Counted from the first letter of the stretch, positions 30,330-43,990 are shown. The stretch: DNA of 64,000 nucleotides from Unio delphinus (GCA_029339505.1 JAQISU010000108.1:21089501-21153500); one strand, 5' to 3'. The notes: generated from the sequence alone by a model not told the origin. Numbers and translations: made by a program.

Positions 30330-31980
30330 AATTATTGCAACATCGTGTGAGTCAGTCAAGAAGAAATGGAATAGAAAATACTGCTGGGTTAAGACGAATG
30401 TATGGAATTTTTATTATGACCAGGCCATTATGCAATTTTTCGAATAATTAAACATACAGATCTGCTGTAGCAAGTAACAAAACTTGAGATTATTTACTAG
30501 ATAACGGGTCTGTAACTTGATGATACGGATTGAGAAAAGACTATATCGGGGACTTTCAAAGCAATTTAGAGATTTAGATGTTTAGTAATAATATTATTGA
30601 AAAAATAACTAACTAATTGATATACCAGAATGATGAACACTGAGGTAAACAACTGATCCTAACTCCAACGAATCATAAGATGTAACTTAAACTAGTATTT
30701 AACAAGAACGAATGAATGGAAACTGTAAGCAAATATGATTGATTCACTTAAGGATTCATCACTATGTACGATGAACGATCAGAGATGAAAATAATCCTGT
30801 TGCATCTACAAGCTAAGGTATGAAAGTGTGCATTTACACAACTGTTACCGAGTTCTGATTATTCACCAAGATTGAACAATGAACACAAGTTAGATTTTAA
30901 CTGAGTTTTACTAATAAATTCAAAATCGGATAGATAACTCCTAACGTCCAGTAACTGACAAATACGTTTTTTTTCAGTGCCACTGATTTGTGGGATGACC
31001 AAGGAGTCACAACTCACAGAATAACTCACCCATTCTGCCAAACGATCATTCAAGATATCTCTTGTTCACTGCAGACCAACTCGTTACTTTGATTTGTTCC
31101 TTCACCAAGAAATATCCACTATCTATCGCTGAGGCTATGTCAACACCGACAAAAGAACACAGTATATACAAAACCTTACCGAATTATACAACTCTGCATT
31201 CACGTTTTAAGCTCTACAACCACAAGCACACTCAAACTTCACTCCCAAAATCACAAACCTCTACAACTGAAGATCGCTTGCGTAAATAAGACAGTTCGCA
31301 ACGAGACAAGTGACATTACTGCCTATCTGATTTAGGTTAATAAGTACCATGACAATGGTATGACATTACAGCGTGACTAAAGTACATAAGCGTCATGGAC
31401 AATGTCAAATCTACGACCAGAGAGCCTAATATTACAAATTTTCTCAAGCAGGTTTTTCACTCGTGCAGCACGGCTTGAAACGAACTCAATATTTTGAAAC
31501 AATGTTAGACATAAATAAACCAATGTTGGAAAGCCTAACATCTGAGTTTAGGTAGGTTTGTACTCGGTGATATAGTTTTGGGAGAAAAAAAAAGATCAAT
31601 GAGATACAAAAATCTTATGAAAACGTCGTGACAGAAATGACAGATGTTACATTTGGCAAGAGGTCTGAAAAAATAAACTTGCTTAAGAGGCTTTATGAGT
31701 CTGGGTCCAAATCTCAGTTTAACCGAAATATCTAAAACCGTAACCTTTCTTTAATTTGAATATTTAATATTAAGATGAAAAAGGATATGCTGCCAATTTT
31801 TGTACGACAGAAACTGAAGTTTGCAATTGTATCATTCATTGTACAGAGAAAGTTATGAACCTTAAATGATTTTTTGCTAATAAAAGCTGATGTCTTAGAA
31901 TAAATCTCTAATGAAATAATAGAACGCAAAGGCAGGATATGATATAGCGTACTTAACATCAAAACTGATAATCGTGTCAA
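30330..31980. repeat. Diverged dispersed segment, related to 54,905-57,000
   Basis: Several blocks recur in the same order near 55-57 kb: 'acatcgtgtgagtcagtcaa' (30,341; 54,910), 'tgtagcaagtaa-aaaa' (30,466; 56,407), 'gacattactgcct' (31,313; 56,641) and 'taatattaagatga...gtatcattcat' (31,765; 56,790). Strongly diverged, with no coding content seen. Confidence 0.6.
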
Positions 31981-32380
31981 AGTGTTTCACTAATACGTTG
32001 TATTATGTCGCCTTTGGCACTGAAACATAAACGGCATATTTATCTAATGATGATCATCTTGTACATCTTTTATTAGTTCTTTTTCAGAGTTCATTGCTTT
32101 CATGTAGTAGTAGTAGTAATAGAGAAGTGTGGACTCTGGTTCACTTAGCTCGTAGAGCGAGCATAGCATACCCCATGGATCTATTTTATACTAAGTTGTG
32201 AGGATATATCGCATTTTGTTTTCTTTATGGATCACTGCGTCACCATGGAACTGGATTGTGGGGTTTCAGGTTCACCTTTGTGAGACTTTGTGCCCATGAG
32301 CGAGAGTGGGAATGCCATTGGTGGAGTAACATTTGTCATCAAAACGATTTAAATGATACAGTGTACCACGCTACTGCATC

Positions 32381-32578
32381 TCATTTGGTTGTGACGGATG
32401 TTTTAAAATCTTCTTTAGTATCTTTTATGGCATTGTCTTCGTCAAGGGTGATACAGTACATTTTAGACCAAAGTCCGATGAATTCGGCGTGGCGTTTGCC
32501 ATGCGATTCACTTTTTAATTTCCCAAGCACTCTTGCATTATTGTCATCGCAGTGGAAGGGACTGTGCTGTGGATACAA
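32381..32578 (-). pseudogene. Possible B-family DNA polymerase C-terminal remnant
   Basis: A short minus-strand frame reads RVLGKLKSE, then AEFIGLWSKMYCI, then DEDNAIKDTKEDFKTSV. As I remember them, protein-primed B-family polymerases of Polinton-like elements have this order after their catalytic block (an 'LGKFK-E' segment, an 'EF-GLR-KMY' segment, a basic segment). Nothing upstream or downstream in frame supports a longer gene, so this is an old fragment. It is not joined to the Polinton at 61.8 kb. Assigned from memory of the family. Confidence 0.4.
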
Positions 32579-32639
32579 ACTAAGATCGATGAGGTGTCTG
32601 TATTAATATATGTATGTCTTCATAGACAATGTCGGTTTT

Positions 32640-33122
32640 AATTTCGCCGGCGATATTCGAGCTTTTTCATCAACACGACAGTCCACAATTCCTCAGACCG
32701 GTTCCTGCTGTTGTTGCTGAAGCTTTCTCTCAGTTCTCTTTGCTGCTTCTGAAGTCTGTACTTCTTCGTCTATTCTTCTATCTCCTTTTTAATTTCCTCT
32801 CTGAAGAGGTCTTGTATCATGTCTTCGGTCACTTTTAACATTCTGACTTTGTCTATATGTTCAGGTTTTGGTATCAGACTTTGTCTGACACGATGTAAAT
32901 TAACTTAAGCTACGTTCAGCTTAGCTAGTCCTGAAAACATCCTCATAGGATGATGGATCAACAATGGATGGTCAGACGTCTTCTTCTTTGTTTGAATTAA
33001 CGAATTACGTACATGTACCTCGAATGTATGACTGCACAGCTGTCTGTTAATTGTTCCTATGGAAAGAAATTAGTGCCTCGTTCCCCAAGCGTTTATGTGC
33101 CCAAAGGGCACTGTTAATTTGG
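32640..33122 (+). repeat. Dispersed repeat, inverted partner of 49,805-50,345
   Basis: Matches the reverse complement of 49.8-50.3 kb: 'ccggttcctgctgttgtt', 'tgaagtctgtacttcttcgtc', 'aggatgatggatca-aatggatggtcagac' and 'gtttatgtgcccaaagggcactgttaattt'. The right edge falls at 33,122, where the next repeat block begins. The partner contains a (GA)n tract missing here. Confidence 0.85.
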
Positions 33123-33129
33123 ACTTGTG

Positions 33130-34190
33130 AATATACCAGTCATATTAACTAGGAGACTCTGATTTAGTTACTGTTGTAGTGTTTTCTTTAACTCTACTAC
33201 CTTTTAAGTTATTTCTGTGTGCTCATTTTGTCGACAATAAATAAATACTATGTAAATAAAAAAAATTCTTTCAAACAGGTGCTTGAATTGCTTTAGGCAA
33301 TCCAGATATGCGTTTCTTGTTTCATAATTTATAATTTATGAGGGTGCCAATAAACTCACACAAACGCATTTTGTATAAAATTTACCCTAAAGCTATGATG
33401 AATTTTGTCTCAAAGCATTGTGTTTATAAGTTTATGCTTACTGAATTTCATGGTATATATGATACGAAATTTCTTCGATATGCAAATTATCGAGGACTGT
33501 TATATTCCTAAGCAATTTCTAACATACATATACATGGAAGTTTTACATTTTTTGTAACAGTGTTTTTATACATCAGAGATGTGGTTGGTCATTAGAAAAC
33601 TATGAAACGTTATGTTTTAATCATAAAAATGAAAGATACAATATTTTGAGTTTCTCGGGTATATTTCCATTTCAACCAGAAAATATACAAATCTAAAATG
33701 GTTGAAAGAAATATAAAAATTGTATTTGGTGTCCTGAAAATCTAATTAGTTCCTCAATAAATACAAACATATATACTAAAGTAATCACTTGTTCAAATAT
33801 CATTTTGTGCAGTCGTGCTGAGTGGCTCAAAGATAAACGGACAAAAATACAGATTTACCAACATACGCTAGGACGAAGCAAAATGAAAACTTGAAAGGAC
33901 ATACTAACGTTTAATGCTGTAAGCAGTTAGTAATAAGGAATATTAAGGTTAACAGTTGGCATCAGGAAATGAGAATGCAACATAATCGATTACAATCTTC
34001 ACTAAGTATATTGTTATGGAACACAATTATCACACGTGACTGAAAATAATTCATTTGACAAGTCATGTATCAAAGTCGAATGAAACAATCACTGACAGAC
34101 AATTTATATTAAACTATGTCTGTTTTTGATCAAAAGGAAACACATGAAACAGAACATTTATCATAGAGTCATCTCTTTTGGCCTGATGCC
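33130..34190. repeat. Dispersed repeat block, related to 26,555-28,260
   Basis: Direct-orientation counterpart of the block near 26.6-28.2 kb, with one copy of its ~300-bp module (33,460-33,760). It starts right after the 32,640-33,122 repeat. Confidence 0.7.
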
Positions 34191-34483
34191 AAGACTGGTT
34201 TAATTGTTTAATAAAGAATGCAACAAATACTTTTTCATATTGATACAGCTAGAAATTATCATTTTTCGTGATTATTCCCCCAAAACCGGTCCCTCAATTA
34301 CTCAAACTAAATCTCGCACAACAAACAGAAATATGGACAAGAAAGAGACAACAAAGCAAAATGATAACTTTGTTCTTTTAATGATAAGTACATAATAATA
34401 TCAACAAATATTTTTTTATTTTCTTTCTCTTTATGGATCTAATTACATCTCAGTTAATTATTAAACGTTTGTATTTATATTGT

Positions 34484-34620
34484 AGCCATGGGTGGCTTAG
34501 TAATGTAAGTCGCTCGCCCTTACAGGTCACTTACATTTAACCGCTGTATGCGTTGTATCGAACTTCTGTGTTATTCTTTTCATTTCCTTTTCCGATAATG
34601 TGTTCAGTCTGTACAAAATC
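34484..34620 (+). repeat. Possible tRNA-like SINE head
   Basis: 'catgggtggcttagtaatgtaagtcgctcgccct' has an A-box-like tggcttagt, and 'gtatcgaacttc' is a weak B-box. The body was not traced. Confidence 0.35.
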
Positions 34621-35103
34621 AAGAATAACACCATATGATTACGTCATCTTGTCATCTATGTCAGATTCTAAATATGATTTTTGAACATTGATATTGAAAA
34701 TGGAAATTAGTGAAAGAAACATTTAAACTGTTGAGAAGGACAAATTATTTTCTTTTAGCTTTGCGTTAGACATAAATACATAACTTTGGTTGATTTCAAG
34801 TCTTTTTTTAAAGGAAAGGTTCCTTAAACGTAGGATGTATTTTTGATGTTAAACAAACAAACATATCCTACCATACCTCCGAGTTTATTTCACAATCACG
34901 AGAACGTTCATAAAGTTATAAAGAATATGTAACATCGACCTTGTATAAGATTGTCAAATTTGAATCACATTTACACTTACAAATGCTAAGGTATGAGCAA
35001 ATTTACTTGTAGTTTTCCATGTTTACGTCGATAGGACTGTACAGACACAGACACACAGACACACATACACACATACGTATATAAATACACACACACATAC
35101 TTC

Positions 35104-35376
35104 CATACATACATACATACATACATACATACATACATACATACATACATACATACATACATACATACATACATACATACATACTTACATACATAGAGAT
35201 AGACTGAAAGACATACAGACATACATACATACAAACATGCATCCATACATCCATACATACATGCATCCATCCATACATCCATCCATCCATACATACATAC
35301 ATACATACATACATACATACATACATACATACATACATACATACATACATACATACATACATACATACATACATAC

Positions 35377-35407
<31 letters not shown>

Positions 35408-35490
35408 CATACATACATACATACATACATACATACATACATACATACATACATACATACATACATACATGCATGCATGCATGCATACAT
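35104..35490. repeat. (CATA)n microsatellite array
   Basis: Almost 400 bases of CATA repeats with CATC and CATG variants in the middle. All open frames here (up to 166 codons, Met-Tyr-Val-Cys on the minus strand, His-Thr-Tyr-Ile on the plus) are repeat artefacts. Confidence 0.95.
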
Positions 35491-36835
35491 ACAGGTAGTC
35501 AATTCATGGCTAAGCAAGTACCATAATTCCATCAAGATATTACAACCATTTGTTTCTTGAACCTGCAATTTCCCTTTGGAAACACAGTTGTTTGTTTACA
35601 AAGATACTTCTGTATGTATTTTCTGGAGGCAAAAGCATCAGTAGTCGAGTATGTAACTTTTAAAGCAAACAGGAGTCGTGTATTATATAGTCAATCATTT
35701 ATAGAGCTAAACTGGAAATTAAGATTAGGCAGCCATTTTGAATTCGACGTTTCAGCTGTGTAACGTTTTCGTCTGTCTTCACTTTGATAGAAATACCTTA
35801 TTACAAAACGAGTCTATTTGTAACGTGTTATATGTATTTTGTCGAGAATTATAATAGGTTGCAATCTGTATGACTTCTAAAACAAACGAATATAGGTCTA
35901 TCATGTATAGGGTTATCTGGCCTCTAACAAGAAATTGGATCACTTATCAACATTTGCTGTTTCAAATGTTATTTAAAGATGTCTGCAGATATCAGATATA
36001 GTGATTTACTGACTAAACAGAATATTATGTACAACAGGTACATATACAAAATAGTTCTCACCGACAACCCGATGATCCCATTTAAATAAGTACAATATTT
36101 CTAGTCTCTGTATGATCTATGCATAATCCCTTAGTTGCCTATTTCACGAAAACATTTATCAAATTGATACAAGACTGTATGTATAAGAAGGGTATACAAC
36201 ATAATTTAAATGCCTAATGAACAAAACAAATTTCGCTATCACGTATTACCACTCTACAATCCCTGAGCAAAACAGGCGGGACTAATCCCCACCAATCTCC
36301 TGATTGAATGAAAGAAATCATTATAAAACGAATTATGCACGTTTATAAATATAAATGATAGCACTAAGCGTATTTATTACGCCTTGATTCGTGTCATAAT
36401 TAAAGTTAAATTCAGTATCACTGTTTGATTGCCTTGATGACCTACTAATATCAGCTTTTCTGAAAGCAAAACTATTTTCCTATATCTTTTAATCATGATT
36501 CCCATAATATTAATGATGAAGTTGAAGAAGAAATAAATGTAGGCGGCCGTTTGGTATATTTTTCTGTGGCATTGAAGGACAGCGAGACATTAACTTTAAG
36601 CTTCCCTATCAAAGACTTTAAGAGGACAAAATCGTTGTACTCAACAGGCAACACACCATTCATATTTTTTTTAATTGAGGCAGGTGAGAAATATCATAAA
36701 AAATGGTCTGTGTGCGTGTGAAGATCTTGTTTGTTAATAATCCCCCACTCACTTAATTTTGACAGGGTATATTACTTTTGAAAATTGTAGAGCACATTCC
36801 AAAAGTATATTTTTTATATATCGTTTTGCGTAAGA
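35491..36835. other. No gene seen
   Basis: AT-rich sequence. Short open frames only (for example 35,557-35,763), with no domain or splice support. Confidence 0.6.
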
Positions 36836-36961
<126 letters not shown>

Positions 36962-36962
36962 A

Positions 36963-37017
36963 GAATACGGCGTGTATCCTAATGAGTGTGTATTTTCGTC
37001 AACCTCCTTGGATTCCT

Positions 37018-37098
<81 letters not shown>

Positions 37099-37154
37099 TA
37101 GGAATCCAAGGAGGTTGACGAAAATACACACCCATTAGGCTACACGCCGTATTC
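36963..37154. mobile_element. Foldback element: 58-bp inverted arms around (TA)n
   Basis: The left arm (36,963-37,020, starting gaatacggcgtgta) and right arm (37,097-37,154, ending tacacgccgtattc) are reverse complements with about three mismatches in 58 bases. The core is a pure TA tract of about 76 bases. No coding capacity. It could be a very small non-autonomous DNA transposon (MITE) or a hairpin repeat. Confidence 0.85.
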
Positions 37155-40056
37155 AAATCGAATCTTGTTATTATTTAGGTTAGAAGATAATTTCCTCCAC
37201 ATAAAGCAGATGGAAACGTTTATAACTGTAAGGTGTCTTAGAAATTAAACTGTTCTGTCTTTGTCATCTTAGATACATTTGTTTGTATATTTTAACATAT
37301 TCATGAGTAAAATATGGCAAATGCTTCAAATAAGTCAGATGACACTAAGTTTAATGTCTTAATCTTCAACATCCGATGTCATAGAAATGCTTTCAATAAA
37401 AGTTTGTTTTTCCATATCTGAACAATTGTATGCAGAAATGACAGACAATGCGTCCATGCTCCAACACGCGTATTCATTGATTAATGTAAAAACCTCTTTA
37501 AAATATACTGACATACTGCTATATACTTTTTCACGTGACAAAAAATATTGTTTTGTAATGCACGGTGACTTTGCTAAATTGCTTTAATTTCTAAACATGG
37601 GCATATCATTTTGTGTGCAGAAGACGTGGTTTAAATCTCCTTATTCCGCTAACGTTCCTTTTGGGATGTAGTCTGAAATCTAACAAAATTAGAACGAGTA
37701 ACGTACGTTCTCTTTGAATCACACTAGAATTTTGAGTATTTTAAACGCATTTGTCGCATGTACATTGAGCCAGAAAAAAAGTTCAGGTGAATTCTTTTGT
37801 CTCTTGATGGTATTAAAAGTGAGAAAAACAGATACAGTCTACATATTGATCACATTTCGTTTTTGTGATCTGGTCGTCATTGAATCCTTTTGGTTTGTTT
37901 GTCAAATATATGATTATAAAACAAATGGTCAACTTGGACAACTCGGACACATAAATACGACATTGTTTATTTCCTTCTAATCCGTGAACATGTTTGTTAA
38001 GGGTACTAACATGCTGATATTACATTATAGTTCAGGCTAAAATCCTACTTATAATATTGTGAGAATTCATCGCTTTCGTCTGCGTTTTACAGTGCCATTC
38101 TAAATAAATTTGAATAAGACTAATTATTGTCTAGTAGTTTTGTATCCTGGTATTAGTAATATATATATTCATATGAAAAAACGTTTGACATAAGAGAAAT
38201 TGAATGGCAGCATTTCCAGAAAGCTATCGTATCTTGTTATTGGACTATTTACCCATCATTTGCAAAAACGTGAAGATGTATTGACATCCTTATTAGTGAT
38301 CAAAGCATAGAGTATTTTATTTGTGGATATATTAAACAAGACTTATATATTATAGTAGTTCAAATCCTCCGACAGATTGTGATATTCTAATTGGAAAGCA
38401 ACTGAAGTTGGCAAGTATATTTCCACGTATCACACAATAGTTAGTAGCAAGTTTAAACAAAGTTGTTAATACTTTCATTTTGCCTATTTTTATGTCCTGA
38501 TTAAAAATCACAGTTGTTAAAATGTTGTTCTCATAAAAGTGTACGAGTTTATTATGATAAAATCAAACCCCTTTAACAGGATCTGGATAAATACTTTACA
38601 CCGACACTGATTCATATAACCACGCGTAGATGCCATAACCGAGTGCGTTCGACGAATCTGATACCATCGAGTATCCGTAAAAAACAACCCCAGCGGTTGT
38701 TTAAATACATCAATAAATGGGTTGTTGGTAAGTTGAAAGACGGACACTAGGGAAAATAATTGAATAGTGTATGTAAGTGCGACCGCAAATGTACTCGAAT
38801 GTGATTGTTGGCTCCAAAAAACAATAAAATGTACAAAGGTGGTCCACAGATGATTGTGCAAAGCTATCTCAAATACGAACTGTACAAGGAATAGAAAATC
38901 GTTAAGAGTGACGTGAATTCGTAAACATGGAGAAAGCTATACGGCCCCAGAATCATAGGGTCGGTGTATCCCGAAGCATAATGGAACGTTTCACCCGCTT
39001 GATACCATGCGATCAATCAGCACTTACGCTTTTGGTCAAAGTACTGTGTAAACCAAATGACGCTTGATACTGATAAACGTGTCAACACAAATCTATTCTT
39101 TAGATCGTAGTATATCTTTAAAAGATTTTCGGCATCTTTGCATCCATTTTTTGTACGAGTATAATGTGCCTTTAATGAGTGTACGTGTGGCGTTCATACC
39201 TCCTTTAACGATCCATCTTACGATTAGTTCTCCCAGCGTTTAAAACATTGATATGATGGGATCAACGCAGGATCAGCGCAAGGGAGAGGTATATCACTTG
39301 GCTTTGCTTGGTTATTAAAATCACGTTATATATCTAGCATTGTAGCAGGACCACCTGGTGAATTCAGAGTCACAGCACACTAACCGAACAAATATCCTTT
39401 GTACAGTCAGTAGATCAGCACCTGCAATAAATCAGTATAATGTTATTCAAATATATGACATTTAGATGTGCTTGAAAGATTAACACAAGATTAAAAGAAA
39501 TATGGATTTCTGGGGAAGCATAAGTATTTGAATTTTGGGGAAGTATCTAAATAATAGTGAACTATACAACAAAGTTCTGTATTAGCGAACAGTGCATGCT
39601 TTCAAAGTTATCTCCATGCACATCTGCATACTTTCACAGTCTGATTATCAGTTGTTTAATGCCATTTTGTTTTCAATTTCTGGTATCTTTGTTCATATAC
39701 TGGATGGTGACTTTTCTAATCATCTGCTTTTCTAATCATCTGCTTATTAGCTAATCTTAGATAATAAGATACAGGCAAAAATTGGCTTGTGCTACCTTGT
39801 ACATCAGGGCTGTTTGGAGGATCATGCAAAGTTTGGATGATATTTTCCTTCAAGGAGTCTGTCAAGATGGCAAATTTATGTGTTGATGCAATGTCATGGA
39901 GTTAATTATTATCTTGGGTACCAGTTGACAATAACTGTCAACACTTTGAAGGCATACAAATGTCCAGTGATACTAGCTGAATCAGTCATCATTATCTGGT
40001 TGAATTAGCCATTTGCATCAAACAAAAATGCATTTAAAACTATCTTGACAATCCAA
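37155..40056. other. No gene seen
   Basis: I searched the minus strand here for the missing HECT C-terminal segment (a Thr-Cys followed by Leu-rich LP motif) and did not find it. Open frames such as 37,714-37,980 and 38,517-38,861 have no recognisable features. Confidence 0.55.
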
Positions 40057-40172
40057 CTATCTCAAACAATTTGAGATCTTTGCTTGTTTCCTCCAATCTA
40101 AATTTTTTATATTTTTCTCTTGCTTTAGGTAAAAAAAAGTAAATCCATGTTTCTTATACTTTGCATCCTTAC

Positions 40173-41900
40173 CTGTGACAAATCTCAAAACGTTCCTCAG
40201 CATGTCTTCAGAAAGACCTTTAATATACTTCTTCAGGTACTGAATAGTTTCCCTCTCTGCATTGGGCAAGTTATCTGTAACATCCAGGATCTGCAGCACT
40301 TTTTTTGTTGAGGGAGCCAGACATAAAAATAATTCACTAAGGTCTCCTGGTAGCAACGGTTGAAGATCCAAACAGAAAATATGATGGCAACATTCAGCAA
40401 CAAAGGCAGGTGCCTGGATGAGTTCCTTGTGGGTCACCTGTTTCAGTATTGTAATAATGTTATCTTTGGTCGGTCTGTGACGCACATCATGAGATTCACA
40501 GCCTTCAAGTATATCGTCAAAGTTTACAGATTCGAAATCAGTTGAAGCTTGTATAAATACGTCTTTTTCCATGTCAGAAACATACTCCATAAATGTACTG
40601 ACAAGACTGTCACTGTCAGTATGACTGTTGCCTGGACCATCCATTGCACTTGACAAAAAAGGTAAAGCAAGCTGAATGGGGAAATATCTCTCTTGTTTGT
40701 ACCCAAGAATAATTATTCTGGCACAAGCTTTCCAATGTTTGTCAGTCATGATGTGAGAAATGGCTGGAACATGAATATGATTGCCAACTGTGCATATTTC
40801 ATAGAATGTATGCCAAAATTCTGATAGTGCATCACGTAAAATACCACCTCTGTCCTCCCCAGCCTCTATTTGAACATTGGGTAATATCATTTCTACTTCA
40901 ATGTTTGTGCCCCTTAAATCCAAACTACTATTTTCCAAGAAGAATTCAATAAATTCTTTGAAAACATGTCCTCTATGGAGCTGAATTACTTTCACACATG
41001 TCCCAGTGGTCTCATTTAGATCAGAAATTTCTGATGTTGGAATTAAGTATGAGAACATAACCTCACTGCTATCATCTTGAGAGTGACTATAAGTTGCCAT
41101 ATCATGGGACAAAGGGATTTTTTCTGAGGAGAGTTGTAAGGCATTATCAAATGAAGAATCATTTGAAACTTCATACATGCTAGATTCTCTGCCAAGTTCT
41201 AATATTTGTCCCAAGTTTATGTCTCTTTGAACTTCTGATGCTTCTTTATTGGTGGCAAGGTCTGAGGATTCATTATCTTTAATCTCAGCATTTCCAACTG
41301 AGGCGCTTCTCCTAGTTGTTGCCATATATACACGCAACAATTTCATTTTTGTATCATTATATACTTCCTCTAAAGTTTTTTTTATTGAGGAATGGAACAT
41401 TTGCTAAAGTCACTGATATCAAATGTAAACTCATCAAGCTTGCCTCGCATTGATTCTCCATTAGGAAAGAATAATATCTTTGCTGTTTCCAGTAATTCTG
41501 TCATTGTAATGTGCAAGTCAAGTTTAAGTTGTCTTGTACCACCACCACTAGCTGTTTTGACCTGCTTATAAGACTCAGTTACTGGATCAAAATCCAACCA
41601 TCCAACTTCCAAACTTCTCTGTACCTTTTTTGCATTTCTATTTCCAATTAAAGAAAGATAGCGTCCATGAGACTGATTACTGTCTTCACCTACAGCAATA
41701 TTACGTTTCTTTGAACTGAGTCGATCTTTCAACCGCATCAAAAGATTGCGCTTTGTATCCTCACTTGAACTTCCTCTCTTCATTGACTCGGATGATACAA
41801 TTCGTCTAGCGAAGGCAAGCACTGCTATTCTGTTACCATACTTAGGAACATATTCCTTTAAATCCTCATCTGTCATCAGAGCAATGACAGACTCGTCAAC
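40173..41900 (-). CDS. SAM-like/HECT-like family protein, main exon with frameshift
   Basis: The exon runs from the phase 0 acceptor 'catcatag|gttgac' to the phase 1 donor 'acag|gtaagg'. It begins LMTDEDLKEYVPKYGNRIAV, the end of a SAM-like fold. A module ending VQRSLEVGWLDF / GGGTRQLKLDL / LFFPNGES follows, and after a low-complexity linker a HECT-like N-lobe with AGEDRGGILRDALSEFW. It ends LSEDMLRNVLRFVT, the point where HECT C-lobes carry the catalytic Cys segment, which is absent. The frame shifts by one base at an eight-A run near 41,383-41,390: one frame stops there and the other continues. I recall this architecture as a multicopy family in molluscs, cnidarians and fish, often annotated G2E3-like. 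Likely a pseudogene, or an assembly error at the A-run. Confidence 0.6.
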
Positions 41901-42424
41901 CTATGATGTTGGAATAATGACAAGAATGAGGATAAACAGAAGAAGAATGGGTTGCATTTTAAATGTACATTTTTCCTCTAACCATCATAACAATTGATTT
42001 TATTATGTGATGCTCGCACTTCACAGAGTGAAGAAAAACAGAGCAAGGTGTAAAAAAAAGTTTTAAAAAAAAGATAAATATGAAAACTGATATTTGAGAT
42101 TTTTCAGGTCTCTATTTAATCTTCCTCTCATGAAATACAATAGTTCAGTCAATGTAAGAAGCATACAAAAAGTTACACTTTTCAAAACTGAAGCTAAGCT
42201 TGACATTTGTTAAAACAATGGACCAGAAGGCAGAAATCATGGATCACACACCACAAAAGAAAACCAAATGTTCCAAAAGCAATCCATTAACATGTATAAA
42301 ACCATGCATGCCAAAAATGTGAAGTACAAACAAAAGTCATTCAATGTGAATTGTGCTCTACTGGCAGAACAGAATTTCTGCAATGTCAAAATCTTTATTC
42401 CCCAATTAAACCTTTATTCAGTTA
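41901..42424. other. Intron of the SAM/HECT-like gene, no feature seen
   Basis: AT-rich with no exon evident. Confidence 0.5.
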
Positions 42425-43030
42425 GCTGCTGTGGTGGATATATTCAGTGTCAGAATGAGATTGGTACCCATTTCATTTAGGACAATCAATATTTTATTTA
42501 GGACCAACACTACATTAAAAGTAGTCTTCTGGAGGAAACCAAACATTGATATGATTGTCTATTTCAGAGGTGTAACTATAAAACAAGATTTTCAAAATGG
42601 CTGCAATGGTGGCCTCACTGGACATTACATTCAAACCATTTTCATGTAGAACCATCTAGACATAATAACACATTCAGTAAAAAAAAACATGTTGATATTT
42701 ATTCAGGATAAAGACACAATGTTCAAGATGGCTTAGACTGACATTAAACTGGCACATGTTCAGTTCATGCCTATTAGACATGATAAGAAGTGTTCTGGTG
42801 AAAACCTCATGTCATTGTAACTTGTCATTCTAGCGAAGTAATGATAGAATGTTTAATATGACTACTATGGTGGCCATATTGGAAGTCAGATCAACTTCAT
42901 TTACTTTTAGGACCAACTGTATTTCATAAGAAGTCTTAGTGAAAATCCCATGTATTCAGCAGGATTAGTGACAGTATGGTGGTCATATTTTTTTTGGATG
43001 TCCAAGTGACATCATTTTAATCAAGTCCAA
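42425..43030. repeat. Degenerate ~125-bp tandem repeat
   Basis: About five diverged units anchored on 'atggtggccatattgg'-like sequence (42,428, 42,596, 42,727, 42,866, 42,977). Each is followed by 'aggaccaac' or a similar segment, then 'aagtagtctt'. It lies in the intron of the SAM/HECT-like gene. Confidence 0.5.
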
Positions 43031-43990
43031 CTTGACTATATAATTAATGTGCTTGCAAAGTTTAATGGCAATCCTTTAAGTAGTTTAGGAAGAGTAGGAA
43101 TACTAAATACACTAATGGTCATTTAGACGATAGACAATAGACCATCCTATAAGATTCTTGGTCTATGAACAGATATGCTACAAATATTTCTTAAATCTGT
43201 AAATTGCTAAAATGGTCTGAAAATCGAAATGTGTCATTTACATAATAATATAAAAATATATGCCCACCAAATTTTAGTCATGAATCTCAAGTGACATTTT
43301 ATGTAAATGTGCTAACAATGTCGGGTCAAAAATGCCTTACAATGGTTTCAATGAAAGTCTAAAAAGTTTTAAAATAGGTCACATTCAATGGAACCTAATT
43401 AGGTCTTCGTATCCAATCAAATTATTTAAATGTCCAATATGGTCTGACCAAGCTCAATAGATTTTTTTCTTCAAATATCTCAAAAGAGTGTGATGGACAG
43501 ATCTCTCTCTCCAATTGTGTGTGTGTTGTCTGCATGGATGCATATGTATGTGTGTGATAAACTAGCAATCATGTGTAGCTGATCACTGTAAGCAAATGCA
43601 GCTGTTAGATGATTCTGAACCATAAGAAAGATGTCTGACCTTTTGAACCTCATCTCCACAAGGAGTTACATTTACTCCAAAGAAGTATAAAATTTTTAAA
43701 AAAATAATAAACACAAATGTTACTCAGTGCACCAGATAACTTTTGAAACCTATTGAGTATTTCACTCATTAAATTAAATTTAATTGAGTGAAGTCCCCTC
43801 CCTATTATAATTAGAGAAGGCATTAGAACTAAACATTTTGATTGAGATTCATTTGTATTTGAAATGGCACTTGTACATATCAAATTACTGACTGCTAAGA
43901 AAACAGGAGTAAATTGCCACTGAAGCTGGTCTAGACAGGTTTCAAACAATCAATTGACTCTGAGACTAGCTTGCTAACTATGTAGCTACA

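Noticed and set aside
34986..35568. Open frames up to 166 codons of Met-Tyr-Val-Cys or His-Thr-Tyr-Ile repeats
   Set aside because: They are products of the (CATA)n array, open in several frames on both strands.
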